Of a stretch of DNA of 64,000 bases, positions 1-13,700 are shown piece after piece. The DNA comes from JAXGPP01 sp040766885. GTDB taxonomy: Bacteria; Planctomycetota; Planctomycetia; Pirellulales; Thermoguttaceae. The stretch's first letter is position 1. Each line of letters starts with the position of its first letter. The stretch spans positions 124,001 through 188,000 of the forward strand of contig JAXGPP010000012.1 of NCBI GenBank assembly GCA_040766885.1, written 5' to 3'. Under the pieces are notes generated by a model. The model was not told the DNA's origin, did no database searches, and saw only the letters and a program-made list of their open reading frames with translations. The position numbers were made by a program, and so were the translations under genes.

Positions 1-3446
<3,446 letters not shown>

Positions 3447-3518
3447 CTCCGCCGCCAATCCGCGGAAGCCCTGCCGCGCCGCCCGCCTACCCACCCTTCT
3501 TCCGAAGCCCAACCACCG

Positions 3519-5678
3519 ATGGACCGATACGAGAACATCAACATCCTGGTCGTCGACGATCTGCCCGACAAGCTGCTCGTCTATCGAACGATTCTCGAGG
3601 AACTGGGGGTGAACATCATCACTGCCGGCTCGGGCCCCGAAGCGCTCAGGCTGGTGCTCCAACATGAGTTCGCGGTGATCCTGCTGGACGTCAACATGCC
3701 CGATATGGATGGCTTTGAGACGGCCGCCCTGATCCACAGCCGCAAACGGTCGGCCCATACGCCGATCATCTTCGTGACCGCCTACATGGACGAGTTTCAC
3801 ACCGCGCAGGGTTATGCCCAGGGGGCCGTCGACTACATCCTCACCCCTGTCGTACCCGAGATTCTCCGCACCAAGGTCAAGGTCTTCGTCGATCTGTTCC
3901 GCATGACCCAGCAGGTGCGAATGCAGGCCGAAGAGCGCATCGCCCTGGCCGAAGAGCACGCCCGGCGACTCGCGGCTGAGGAGGCCGGCCGCCGTTCCGC
4001 CTTCCTTTCCGAGGTCAGCGCGGCGCTGATGGGCTCGATGGAACTCGACTCTCGCGTCGGCGACCTGGTGCGCCTGCCGTTGCCGCTCCTGGCCGATGTG
4101 GGAATCGCCCGCCTGGTCGATCATGCCGGAGACGAGGTCCAGACCCATTGGGCATGGTTCGACTCGCGCCGGGGCACCGCTGTCGATCAGCCGGTCGACC
4201 GGGCCCGTTTCAATCCGCTGCTGCTTGCCGCGCTCAAGCGCGCGCTGGCATCAGGCCAAACGGAGATCCTGCCGCCCCAGGAGCTTTCAATTGCAGCGGC
4301 TCTTGAAGCCGCCTTGCCATTCCCCAGCGCAGGGCCTGGCGGGAGTGGTCCGCCCTACACGCTCCGGCACATTGGCGTCTTTCCCATGGTAGCTCGCGGC
4401 AAGATCGTCGGCGTGGTGCTCCTTGCCCGCGGTGGCGAGCGCCCTCCCTTTGACCGCGACGACTGCCGGCTGGCGGAAGAACTCGCGCTCCGCGGCGCGA
4501 TCGCCATCGACAACATCGGACTCTACCGCAGCATCCGGGAGGCCGACCGCCGCAAAGATGAGTTCCTTGCCATGCTGGCCCACGAGCTCCGTAATCCGCT
4601 GGCCCCGATCAGCAATGCCGTCGAGATTATGCGCCTCCGCGGACCGGAGCATTCCGAGCTTCACTGGGCCCGCGACGTCATCGCACGACAGGTGCAACAC
4701 CTCGTCCGCCTGGTCGACGACCTGCTCGACGTCTCCCGCATCACCCGGGGCAAAATACGCCTCAAGCTCGAACCAATCGATCTGGCGGCGGCGGTTTCCA
4801 ACGCCGTCGAGACGAGTCGGCCGCTGATCGAGGGCCGCCGCCACCGATTCGTGGTCGACATGCCTGCCGAGTCAATCTGGGTGAAGGCCGACCCGGCGCG
4901 GCTGGCTCAGGTGTTGGCCAACCTGCTCAACAATGCCGCCAAGTACACCGAAGAAGAAGGCAGCATCCGGCTCTCGGTCGCCCGCGACGGCGGCCAGGCT
5001 GTCGTCCGGGTGCGCGATTCGGGCGTCGGCATCCCGCCGGAAATGCTCGCGGGCATCTTTGACCTTTTCACCCAGGTAGATCGCTCGTTGGACCGTGCCC
5101 AGGGCGGCCTGGGCATTGGCCTGACGCTGGTTCAGCGGCTGGTCCAGATGCATGGTGGTTCCGTCGAAGCGCAGAGCGACGGCCTCGGACGGGGAAGCGA
5201 GTTTGTCGTCCGGATCCCCATGCTCACCGCCTTCCAGCCGCCGCGTCCGGCAACTTCGCCCCCGGCGGAACGTGCATCGGCAGCGGGCCACCTGCGGATC
5301 CTCGTCGTCGACGACAATGCCGATGCCGCCGTGAGCCTCTCGATGCTGTTGCGGTTGGACGGACACGAAGTGCACATGATCCACAGCGGACCGGCGGCAC
5401 TGGACGCCGTCCGCAAACTCCGCCCGGACGTCGTCATGCTCGACATCGGACTGCCGGAGATGGACGGCTATGAGGTCGCCCGGCGGTTGCGCGCCGAGCA
5501 GGGTGGAGCGGACCTGTCGCTGGTCGCCGTGACGGGCTACGGCCAGGACGAGGATCAGCGGCGTTGCCGGACGGCCGGCTTCGACCACCACCTGGTCAAG
5601 CCGGTCGATCCCCAGGCCCTTTCCAGGCTGCTGACCAGCATGCCGGCCACCGCCGGCCACTTCGCTGCTTCGGAGTAG
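3519..5678 (+). CDS. Hybrid histidine kinase REC-GAF-HisKA-HATPase-REC
   Basis: Soluble hybrid kinase of 719 residues. It opens with a receiver domain (1-125, Asp57 in 'LLDVNMPDMDG'), then a helical linker (130-165), a GAF-like sensor domain (about 170-340), HisKA with His355 in 'MLAHELRNPL', and a HATPase with 'NLLNNAAKYT', 'DSGVGIP' and 'GLGIGLTL'. A C-terminal receiver follows (about 590-710, Asp642 in 'MLDIGLPEMDG'). It starts 72 bases after the first kinase on the same strand, so the two are probably co-transcribed and may form a relay. There is no transmembrane segment, no DNA-binding domain and no cognate output regulator nearby. The ATG at 3519 gives a complete N-terminal receiver. 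The signal sensed is unknown. Confidence 0.92.
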   Translation: MDRYENINILVVDDLPDKLLVYRTILEELGVNIITAGSGPEALRLVLQHEFAVILLDVNMPDMDGFETAALIHSRKRSAHTPIIFVTAYMDEFHTAQGYAQGAVDYILTPVVPEILRTKVKVFVDLFRMTQQVRMQAEERIALAEEHARRLAAEEAGRRSAFLSEVSAALMGSMELDSRVGDLVRLPLPLLADVGIARLVDHAGDEVQTHWAWFDSRRGTAVDQPVDRARFNPLLLAALKRALASGQTEILPPQELSIAAALEAALPFPSAGPGGSGPPYTLRHIGVFPMVARGKIVGVVLLARGGERPPFDRDDCRLAEELALRGAIAIDNIGLYRSIREADRRKDEFLAMLAHELRNPLAPISNAVEIMRLRGPEHSELHWARDVIARQVQHLVRLVDDLLDVSRITRGKIRLKLEPIDLAAAVSNAVETSRPLIEGRRHRFVVDMPAESIWVKADPARLAQVLANLLNNAAKYTEEEGSIRLSVARDGGQAVVRVRDSGVGIPPEMLAGIFDLFTQVDRSLDRAQGGLGIGLTLVQRLVQMHGGSVEAQSDGLGRGSEFVVRIPMLTAFQPPRPATSPPAERASAAGHLRILVVDDNADAAVSLSMLLRLDGHEVHMIHSGPAALDAVRKLRPDVVMLDIGLPEMDGYEVARRLRAEQGGADLSLVAVTGYGQDEDQRRCRTAGFDHHLVKPVDPQALSRLLTSMPATAGHFAASE

Positions 5679-5831
5679 CCTCGACCGGTCGAGCGGTGGC
5701 ACATCGCACTGCCTGGCCGGCCGCCGTCGAGCGGCTGACCTGCGTCTCCGGCACGTTGACTCGCCGCCCCGGTCGCGTTACGATCGGCCACACACCCTTG
5801 TCCTTCGCAGCGCACCTTGCGGATATTCTCC

Positions 5832-6857
5832 ATGAACGGCAACGAACGAATCATCCGCGCGCTGGCGCGGCAAGAACCGGATCGGGTGCCGACATTCGAG
5901 TGGTTCATCGATGCCCGCGTCGGTAAGGCGCTGACGGACAGTGAAGACCCCGTTGAGATTGTCGATCGGCTCGATCTGGACGGCATCAACATCCGCCCGG
6001 ATTACCGCAAGCAGTTTCTCGACGACAAACGCCTTTCCGACGAGTGGCAGATCACGCGCCAACTGACGGGCGATGCCCTGCCGGCGCTGCTGGCCAGCCC
6101 CATCGCCGACATCACCCGTCACCGCGAGTACCACTTCCCCGATCCAGGCGCGCCGCACCGGTTTGCCACGTTCGAGCAGGCGCTGGGTCGCCTCGGCGAT
6201 CGGCGGGCGCTGGTATTGAACCTGCGCGACGGTTTTTCCGACATGCGCGACCTGCTAGGCTACGAAGGCGCGCTGATGGGGCTGCTGCTTGAACCGCAGG
6301 CTTTCCGCGAGCTCCTTGAGCGCGTGGTCGAGTACAACCTCGCCATGGCGGCCGTCGCCCGGCGTCGGTTCGGAGCGCAGATCGTCGCCACGACCGACGA
6401 TGTGGCCAATGCGAGCGGCCTGTTGATGCGGCCCGACACCTATTTTGAACTGCTCGCCCCCGGCTTCGAACAGGTGGTTCGGGGCTACAAGGAGGAGGGT
6501 TATCTGGTCATCAAGCACTGCGACGGCAACGTCGATGCGTTGGCCGATTTCTGGATCCGTTCGGGCATCGATTGCCTCGATCCAATCGATCCCGGCGCCG
6601 GCTATACGATGGCTGCGATGAAAGCTCGCTACGGCGAGCAGGTCTGCCTCAAGGGCAACATCGACTGCACGGGCCACCTCTGCAACGGCACCGCGGAACA
6701 GGTCGAGGAGGAAGTTCGCGATTGCCTCCGCGCCGGCGCGCCGGGGGGCGGACTGATCCTCTCCTCGAGCAACACCATCCACCGCGGTGTGAAGCCCGAT
6801 AATTACCGCGCCATGCTCGCCGCCCTCAGCAAACACGGCGTATATCCCATCCAATAG
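5832..6857 (+). CDS. Uroporphyrinogen decarboxylase-family protein (MtaA/CmuA-like)
   Basis: A 341-residue TIM-barrel protein of the URO-D superfamily. The N-terminus 'RIIRALARQEPDRVPTFEW' and the C-terminal 'IKHCDGNV', 'KGNIDC' and 'ILSSSNTIHRGV' blocks are characteristic of the cobalamin/methyl-transfer and unknown branches (MtaA/CmuA type), which are abundant in Planctomycetes. True heme-pathway HemE is less likely because its N-terminal substrate-binding signature is not seen. The ATG at 5832 is preferred; a TTG five codons upstream is also in frame. No clear Shine-Dalgarno is visible. A hairpin with a T-run follows the stop codon, so this is probably a single-gene unit. The exact substrate cannot be told from sequence. 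Confidence 0.82.
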   Translation: MNGNERIIRALARQEPDRVPTFEWFIDARVGKALTDSEDPVEIVDRLDLDGINIRPDYRKQFLDDKRLSDEWQITRQLTGDALPALLASPIADITRHREYHFPDPGAPHRFATFEQALGRLGDRRALVLNLRDGFSDMRDLLGYEGALMGLLLEPQAFRELLERVVEYNLAMAAVARRRFGAQIVATTDDVANASGLLMRPDTYFELLAPGFEQVVRGYKEEGYLVIKHCDGNVDALADFWIRSGIDCLDPIDPGAGYTMAAMKARYGEQVCLKGNIDCTGHLCNGTAEQVEEEVRDCLRAGAPGGGLILSSSNTIHRGVKPDNYRAMLAALSKHGVYPIQ

Positions 6858-6868
6858 AATAACAGCAA

Positions 6869-6912
6869 AGCCCACGGCGCCGCGAAGGTCGCGGGCGTCG
6901 TGGGCTGTTTTT
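6869..6912 (+). terminator. Rho-independent terminator after the UroD-like gene
   Basis: A perfect 8-base stem, agcccacg (6869-6876) pairing with cgtgggct (6899-6906), is followed by gttttt. It sits 12 bases after the stop codon of the URO-D-family gene. The next gene is convergent, so it probably ends the plus-strand transcript. Confidence 0.75.
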
Positions 6913-6952
6913 CTCTCGGCGAGTTCGCCGATCGGGCCGGTGTGCCGGCGCG

Positions 6953-7594
6953 TTACTCCGCCTTCAGCTCTTTGATGCGGATATTGCGATAGGCGACGTT
7001 GTGGCCGTGCTCCTGCAAGCCAATGTGCCCTTCGCGGGCGAAGTCCTTCAGCGCCCTGGAAAACTTGTTCGGCGTGCCGTCGGGGTTCTTGCCGGGCGTG
7101 GTCCACTGGTCCACGTCCATGTCGATGATCTGTTCGCCGTTCAGTACCACCTGAATGCGGTTTCCCTTGGCCGTGATCTGAACCTTGTTCCACTCTCCAT
7201 CTTTGGCGGCATTCTTCGACGGAGCGAGCAGATCGTACATCGAGCCCACGCTGTGTTTGCTCACCGCACGCGATGCCCGATCCACCTGCATCTCGATGCC
7301 CGTCTGCACGTTGTCGCGCGGGTTGTCGGTGCGGAAGAACACGCCGCTATTGCCCTCGGTCTTGAATTCCAGCTCCAGCACGAAGTCGCCAAAACGGTCC
7401 TTCGTCCACAGGTCACCCGCCTTCTCTCCGCGGACCAGGGCGCCGTCCTCGACCTTCCACCCCCGGCTGGGTTGTTCGCCCGCCGCGTTCTGCCAGCCGC
7501 TCAAGTCCTTGCCGTTGAACAGCGGCTTCCAATCGTCGCCGAGGGCAGGCCCGGCCAGAACCAAAGAAACAACGACATAGAGCAGGCAACGCAT
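6953..7594 (-). CDS. Exported DUF1080 (3-keto-disaccharide hydrolase-like) protein
   Basis: A 213-residue secreted protein with a Sec signal peptide (MRCLLYVVVSLVLAGPALG, cleavage about residue 19) followed by one DUF1080 domain. The domain shows 'WKPLFNGKDLSGW' near its start, 'FVLELEFK', 'NSGVFFRT', 'NGEQIIDMD' and the C-terminal 'GHIGLQEHGHNVAYRNIRI'. It is a concanavalin-like beta-sandwich; characterised relatives act on 3-keto-glycosides. The ATG at 7594 is chosen because GAGGAT precedes it and the signal peptide begins there. It is divergent from an exported TIM-barrel gene, a pairing that suggests shared sugar catabolism. Family assignment is firm; the substrate is inferred. Confidence 0.88.
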   Translation of the reverse strand: MRCLLYVVVSLVLAGPALGDDWKPLFNGKDLSGWQNAAGEQPSRGWKVEDGALVRGEKAGDLWTKDRFGDFVLELEFKTEGNSGVFFRTDNPRDNVQTGIEMQVDRASRAVSKHSVGSMYDLLAPSKNAAKDGEWNKVQITAKGNRIQVVLNGEQIIDMDVDQWTTPGKNPDGTPNKFSRALKDFAREGHIGLQEHGHNVAYRNIRIKELKAE

Positions 7595-7837
7595 GGCTGA
7601 TCCTCGAAATCCGGGTGGGAGAAATGGGGTGGGAAAACGCGGCAAAACCGGGTGTAACCGCCCGCTGCTACGCGGCGGTACAAGTTGGCGGTTCCTCGGG
7701 TTACAATAGACAGCCCGGCGGCCATTGTCCAGCCCGCCGGGCATGGGCCGGGTCCGGGCGTCTTGCCCGGCCGCTGCTTTCGGCGCATCCTGGTAGTAGC
7801 TCAGCCCGCCCTATCAGACACCTTCGAGGAGAATCGC

Positions 7838-8686
7838 ATGAACCTCTCACGCCGTCAGATGTTGAAGCTCACCGCCGGCGCCGCCGCGGCGATCGCCGCC
7901 GGTGCTCGGCTCCCCGCCGTCGCCGCCGCTGCCAAGAAGATCCCCATCGGGTTGGGGCTGTGGTCCGTCCGCCAGCAGTGTGAGAAAGATCTGCCGGGCG
8001 TACTCAAGGCGATCGGCGAGATGGGCTACGACGGGGTCGAGTTCGCCCATAGCTACTATGGCCACGAAGCCCCGGCGATCCGCAAGCTGCTCGACGACAA
8101 CGGGCTTGCATGCTGTGGCATGCACATGGGATTGCCCATGCTCGACGGCGAAGCCTTCGACGCCACGGTGAAGATCCACAAGACCCTCGGCACGCCCTAC
8201 CTCATCATTGCATCGCTGCCGCGGAGGAGCACTGAGTCGGTGCAGGCACTGGTCGAAACCGGCAAGAAGTTCAACGAGCTCTCCAAGAAGCTCGCAGATC
8301 ACGGGATGAAGATCGGCTATCACTGCCACGGCGGCGACTTCGAGCCTGTTGAAGGCAAGATTCCGTGGGTCGTGTTCGGCGAGAACACCGATCCCGAAGT
8401 GATCCTGCAGCTCGACATCGGCAACGCCATCGGTGGCGGCGGCGACGCGATCGCCATGCTCAAGCACTTCCCCGGCCGTTCGATTAGCGTGCACCTCAAG
8501 GAACATGGCGGTCCGGCGGGGGCGGTGATTGGCGAGGGCGACGTGAACTGGAAGGAAGTCTTCCAGATCTGTGAATCGACCGGCGGCACGAAGTGGTACG
8601 TCGTCGAAGACGAGACCCGCGAGGGACCCGAATCGATTGAGGCCGTCCGTCGCTGCCTCCAGAGCCTGCGGAAAATGGGAAAGTAA
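7838..8686 (+). CDS. Tat-exported sugar phosphate isomerase/epimerase-like TIM barrel
   Basis: A 282-residue protein of the xylose-isomerase-like TIM barrel (AP_endonuc_2) family. A twin-arginine signal (SRRQMLKLTAGAAAAIAAG) points to folded export. The mature barrel begins with 'IPIGLGLWSVRQQ' and contains 'MGYDGVEFAHSY', 'YHCHGGDFEP', 'LQLDIGNA' and 'SVHLKEHG', which carry the His, Asp and Glu typical of metal binding in the family. The start is the ATG at 7838, 8 bases after GAGGAG. It is divergent from the DUF1080 gene across 243 bases. Relatives include epimerases and 3-keto-sugar enzymes; the reaction is unassigned. Confidence 0.86.
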   Translation: MNLSRRQMLKLTAGAAAAIAAGARLPAVAAAAKKIPIGLGLWSVRQQCEKDLPGVLKAIGEMGYDGVEFAHSYYGHEAPAIRKLLDDNGLACCGMHMGLPMLDGEAFDATVKIHKTLGTPYLIIASLPRRSTESVQALVETGKKFNELSKKLADHGMKIGYHCHGGDFEPVEGKIPWVVFGENTDPEVILQLDIGNAIGGGGDAIAMLKHFPGRSISVHLKEHGGPAGAVIGEGDVNWKEVFQICESTGGTKWYVVEDETREGPESIEAVRRCLQSLRKMGK

Positions 8687-8706
8687 GCAAGCGCTCCCGG
8701 ATACAA

Positions 8707-8736
8707 CTCTCCTCTCCCGGTTGCGGGAGAGGAGAG
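8707..8736. repeat. Perfect 12-bp stem-loop in the convergent intergenic region
   Basis: ctctcctctccc (8707-8718) pairs perfectly with gggagaggagag (8725-8736) around a 6-base loop. It lies between the convergent TIM-barrel and symporter genes. It has no T-run on either side, so it is either a bidirectional transcription or mRNA-end structure, or a copy of a dispersed palindromic repeat. Confidence 0.6.
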
Positions 8737-8803
8737 CGGGTAAAGGCATTGCTTCCACAGGCCTGGCTCGGCCTGAAGATCCGCTGGATCAGGGCATCGC
8801 CGC

Positions 8804-10492
8804 TTACTTCCCCAGTTGCATCAGCCCCCACGCGCTGAGCACCAACAGGGCCACGGTCGCCCAGGCCAGTACGAAGCCAATCAGGTCTTCGCGGTAGCGG
8901 GCGAAGAAATTGCGCCAGCGCGCGGCGGTGAACCAGCCGGGTATGTCGAGGAGCAGCAGGTCCTCGCCCCGCTCGGCGGCCAGCGGTTTCGGCGCTCCCT
9001 CGGGCAGCCCTTCCTCGTCCGTCGAACGCCGCATGTTGTCGAAGAACCGCTCAATCCGTTGCGGGTCTTCTCGCGGCGTCAGCAGGCTCACTCCCACAAA
9101 GGTCGCCACGCCGACCAGCGTTGCCCATCCGTACGGGGCCGGCTGCCAACTGTAGACCAGCTTCAGCGCGCCTGCCTGATCCCAGTTGATCCAGTAGTAG
9201 GCCGCCAGCGCCGCCGTCACTCCGGCCAGCGCCCCGTAGCGGTTGGCCCGCGGCCAGAGGATGCCGCCCATCACCGCGATGCCCAGGAAGGCCGGGATCG
9301 TCTCGTTGAACAGAAACGCGTCGAGCACCTGGTCCACCGACAGCGCAAAGGCCACTCCCAGCAGGGTTAGTGTCAGCCCCGAAATGCGCCCCACCAGCAG
9401 CGTCTCCCGATCGCTGGCCTGGGGACGCCAATAGGGCTGATAGAGGTTCCGCGTGAACAGCGCGCCGGTGTTGACCATGAAATTCGAGCAGGTCGACATG
9501 TTGGCCGCCAGCACGCAGGCCACCATCAGTCCCACCAGCCCCGGTCCCAGCAGGTGCAGGCACGCGTAGCCGAAGGCCTTCTCTTTGTCGTCCAGCACGA
9601 CGCCTTGCTCGACCACCATCGCGGCGACGATCAACCCGGTAAATGCCCAGCCGATGGTGCAGAACCGCTTGAGCATCGACCCGTACGTCTGGCCGACGCG
9701 GCCGGCGCGCTCCGTTCTGCCGGTGGCGTTCATCGTCAGGATGTGCGGCTGGGCGGTGATGCCGATCAAGCCGTTGAGCGACAGCATAATGATCGTAAAC
9801 GCATCGACTCCGCTCGATTCGTTGTAGAGTTCGAAGAAATTGGCCGGCAGGCTGGCGCGCATCCCGCTGAAGCCCCCCACGGCCATGAGCCCGGCGGGGA
9901 TCAGCAGGAACGACATGAGGATGATCAGAAAGCCTTGCACGAAGTCGGTATAGGCCGAAGCGAGCAGCCCGCCGAAGAAGCTGTAGAGAAGGAATGCCCC
10001 GACCATCACCAGCACCACCTGGTTGGCCGAGATGATTTCCCCGCCCGTGGCGACGGAGACCACCTTGCCCGCGCCCTTCATCATCGTCCCTTGATTGAAG
10101 ACGAAATAGCTCATCGCAAACAGCGTGTAGACCATCGCCATGCCGCGGCCGTAACGATCGTCCATCATCTCGCCGATCGTGGTCCGTTCGCAGCGGCGAT
10201 ACCAGGGAGCCATCAGCCAGTAGAAGGGCGTGATGAGCATGTTCTTCCACTGGTACCAGATCGTGGCGAAGCCGAGTTGATAGGTTGCCCCCGCCTGCGC
10301 CACCGGATTCTCGGCGTGCGTGCCGGTGCCGAACGCCTGTCCCGTCATCACCCACCACGGCAGCCGCCGGTCGCCGAGGAAATAGCCGCCGCTGGACTTC
10401 ACCCGGCGGGCGATCCACAGCCCGAACACCGTGATGCCCACGAAATAGCTGCCCAGGACCAGCCAGTCGAGAAGCGTGAATTCGCCGCGCAT
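8804..10492 (-). CDS. Sodium:solute symporter (SSS family)
   Basis: A 562-residue integral membrane protein with about 13 predicted transmembrane helices, starting with 'LDWLVLGSYFVGITVFGLWIA'. The N-terminal 'SGGYFLGDRRLPWW' segment is typical of SSS (solute:sodium symporter) proteins; 'QGFLIILMSFLLIP' and 'CVLAANMSTCSNFMVNTGALFTRNLY' are further family blocks. A long cytoplasmic stretch (about 465-525) precedes the last helix, as in many planctomycete members. It lies 245 bases downstream of treY on the same strand, so it may or may not share the trehalose/glucan transcript. No clear Shine-Dalgarno precedes the ATG. The substrate (sugar, carboxylate or amino acid) cannot be told from sequence. 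Confidence 0.88.
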   Translation of the reverse strand: MRGEFTLLDWLVLGSYFVGITVFGLWIARRVKSSGGYFLGDRRLPWWVMTGQAFGTGTHAENPVAQAGATYQLGFATIWYQWKNMLITPFYWLMAPWYRRCERTTIGEMMDDRYGRGMAMVYTLFAMSYFVFNQGTMMKGAGKVVSVATGGEIISANQVVLVMVGAFLLYSFFGGLLASAYTDFVQGFLIILMSFLLIPAGLMAVGGFSGMRASLPANFFELYNESSGVDAFTIIMLSLNGLIGITAQPHILTMNATGRTERAGRVGQTYGSMLKRFCTIGWAFTGLIVAAMVVEQGVVLDDKEKAFGYACLHLLGPGLVGLMVACVLAANMSTCSNFMVNTGALFTRNLYQPYWRPQASDRETLLVGRISGLTLTLLGVAFALSVDQVLDAFLFNETIPAFLGIAVMGGILWPRANRYGALAGVTAALAAYYWINWDQAGALKLVYSWQPAPYGWATLVGVATFVGVSLLTPREDPQRIERFFDNMRRSTDEEGLPEGAPKPLAAERGEDLLLLDIPGWFTAARWRNFFARYREDLIGFVLAWATVALLVLSAWGLMQLGK

Positions 10493-10737
10493 GAAATCAC
10501 GAGGGGTGGGAGGTCTTCGTCTGCATGGCCCGGCAGACCCACGCCAAACCGAAGGAATGCCGCCGGCCGCACGAGCAGTCTGCCAGCCCGACCCGTTCCT
10601 GGCAAGAGCACACGCCAGGTTGCTGCCCGAATCGACCGACGGACGGCCGGTTCAGGCCGCGCTTTGCCCAGCATGCGGTGACCATGGGCCGGAGGTGCTG
10701 CGCCGGGCGGAGCCTCGCGCGGGAAAGGCGGGAACGA

Positions 10738-13700
10738 TCACCCGACCAGTAGCGCCAGCGGAAAATCGGACATCGCCTGCGCGAGGGCGAGGCGACCGTT
10801 CTCGGGGGAAATCTGGTGTCCCGTGAAGCGATCCGTGAGCGGTCCGACCGGGAGATCGCCGAGCACCAGTTGCGTGTCCTGCCAGACCTCCGCTCCCACA
10901 GGCGGCAGCGGTTGCGTCGCGCCCTCCGGAATCGGCGCGAGTCTGGTCACGAGGCGCGGGGCTGCCACAATCGCCGTCTCGGCCGCGCGGCCACCCTCGC
11001 CGGGCCGGTGCCAGGCAAACGCGCACACGTGTTCGGCACGGCTCCCCTCGACCTCGAGCGGCACGTAGCGGCCATGGTGGAGGAGTTCGGCGTGCTGGCG
11101 GCGGAACTCGAGACTCTGCCATGTCACATAGAGTTTCGCCCGGCGGTCACGCGGATTGGCGGCCATTGCCCGGGCAAACTCGCACCGCGACGGCCCGTCG
11201 GCCGCCTTCGACTTGACTTCCTCGAGCAGCCAGCGGCGGAGACCGAAATCCACCGGCCGGCGGTTGTCGGGATCGACGAGGCTGAAATCCCAGATCTCCT
11301 GCCCCTGATAGATGTCGGGCACGCCGGGCGAGGTCAACTTCAAGAGCGTCTGGGCCAGCGCGTTGTACAGGCCCCAGTTGGCGACGTGCTCGTGAAACGC
11401 GCGGAAGTCCGCCAGGAAGCGGTTTTTGGGGCTGTCGGTGAGCACGCCGGCGACAAACTCCCGCACCGCCGCGTCGTAATCGGCGTTGGGCGAGATCCAG
11501 CTCGTCCGCACCTTGGCCTCGTGGATCGCCTTGTCCATGTAGCCTTGCACCCGTTCGATGATTCGCTGGTGCTCTTCGGCGTCGGGCGGTTCGAGCGGCC
11601 AGATGCCGACCAGGGCCTGGTAAAACAGGTATTCGTCGTTGCGGCTTGGAGCAGGCCGGCCTTCAACATCCCGGTGCCAGCGCCGGTTGAGCCGGGCCCA
11701 GCGGTTGACCGCCGTCCGCCACTGCGAGTGGATTTCCGACAGTACATGGAGCCGCGCCCGTACGTCCTCGCTCCGCTTCGTGTCGTGGGTGCTCGACGCG
11801 GTCAGCGAAAATGGCTGCCGCTCGCGCCGGCGCAGGTTCTCCTCGTGAAACTCCGCCACGTTCACCACCGCCCGCGCCGGTTCGCCGCCTACTTCGTTCA
11901 GCGAGACCAGCGGGTTGTAGCGGTAGAAGGCCGTGTCTTCGATCCCCTTGGCGGTGACCGGACTGGTGACCTGCTGGAATCGGCCCACGAACACCTCGCG
12001 CTCGTAGCGCCCCACGGCATCCAGGTCGGGGGGCTGATCGAGCAGGATGACATCGCGGATGAAGTCGAAAACGGTCGGCTCGCGGGCCGGATTGCGGTGT
12101 TTCGCCTGGGCGGCCGCCATACTGACGAACCGCCGGTCGCGATCGGTCACCTGGCCGGCCATGATGTACGTGCGATAGATCGGAAAGCACGCCAGAATCT
12201 CACGCAGCGCCGTCCGCAGCGCGTTGAACGTGTGGTCGCGCGTGGTGCGGTGCCACTCCGAGATGCGGTTGATGCGGTATGACAGCATCTGCAATTCGCT
12301 GGACATCGCCGTCCGCAGTATCAGCATCCGCGTCTGGTAGGCGATCTCCCCGAAATCGACCTTGCCCTGCTGGATGAAGCGGCCGTAGATGCTGATCAGA
12401 TCCGACAGTCCCTTTCGGGTGACGAACAAACCGTTCACATAGTTGAGGAAATCGTAGCCCGTGGTCCCCGCGGTGGGCCACTCCTCGGGCAGCGGCTCCT
12501 CGGGGCTGAGGATCTTTTCCACCACGACGTAGAGCGGCTGCGCCACGCCGCGAAACCCGTCCGGCGCCGCCTCTGCCGGCGGCGTTTCGGATTCTGCGAT
12601 GTCCGCCACGTCTTCGCCGTTGGATGCGAACAGCGACGGGAAGACTTGACGCGGGTCGAGCCCACCGATCTTCCGGTGCAGGGCGAGCAGGAACTGCGGC
12701 TCGATTTCCGGCCAGTCGGCCTTGTCGCCCGCCCGGCTTTCATAGGCCTGCCTGCCGAGCGCCCGCAGATAGCCCCATTGCAGCCGCCACAGGTACTCGG
12801 TCGGATTGAACAGGCCGTCGATGTGATCGATCCGCACTCCATCGAGGTTGCCGCGGACCAGCAGGTCGAACACGAGCTGATGGGCTTGCTCGAAGACGGT
12901 CTGGTGCTCCATGCAGACTGCCGCCAGCTCGTTGATGTCGAAGAACCGGCGGTAGTTGATCTCATCGGCCGCCGCCTTCCAGTGGGCCAGCCGGTAAGCC
13001 TGGTCGTCGACAAGCAGTTCCAGGCGGTCGAAACTCCGCGGCTCGCCGGGCTGGCCGTTGATGTCCTTCAAGCTTTCCTCGATGAACTCGGCCACGGCCT
13101 GGCAGCCGCTCGTCAGCCGGTTGAGCCGGCTCTTGATCACCTCTTTTTCGCGCTGCCGTTCCGCGACTCGTGCCGGATCGGTGTCGTTGCGCTTCGGCAG
13201 GTGCCCCAGCGCAGTGATGATGCTCTCCAGCTCGCGCAGCTCTTCGCTGTCGGCCGCGAGCTTCCCGCTCTGCCTGAACTCGTCGAGCCGGTAATCGAGT
13301 ATCACCCGATAAGTCCGCGGATCGATCGGCAGCACCGTCTGGTGGTAACGCAGGAAGAACGCGCCGTCGCGGTACTCGACCGCCAATTCACCCGTTTCGA
13401 GCACCTTGCCGTACTGGCCGCCGAGCACCGGCAAGAGCACCTTGTTCTTGAGCTCGTCCTTGACCGGCCGCCAATCGATATCGAAGAAGATGGCATAGGG
13501 GGAGCTGGTGCCGTTCTCCAGCACGTCGGCCCACCAGCCGTTCTCCTGGGGCGGAGCAACGCACATGTGATTGGGCACGATGTCCAGGATCTGGCCCATC
13601 CCCTGTTCATGCAGGGCCTCGACCATCGCCTCGTAGTCGGCATCGTCGCCCAGGTCCGGGTTGAGTTGCGTGTAATCGACGATGGCGTAGCCGTGCGAGG

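Noticed and set aside
8804..10492. Assigning the symporter as the trehalose importer
   Set aside because: Position alone supports it; the SSS family has many substrates and the gap of 245 bases argues against certain co-transcription.
10493..10737. Possible extra gene between treY and the symporter
   Set aside because: Short frames only, none with a ribosome site or protein-like composition.
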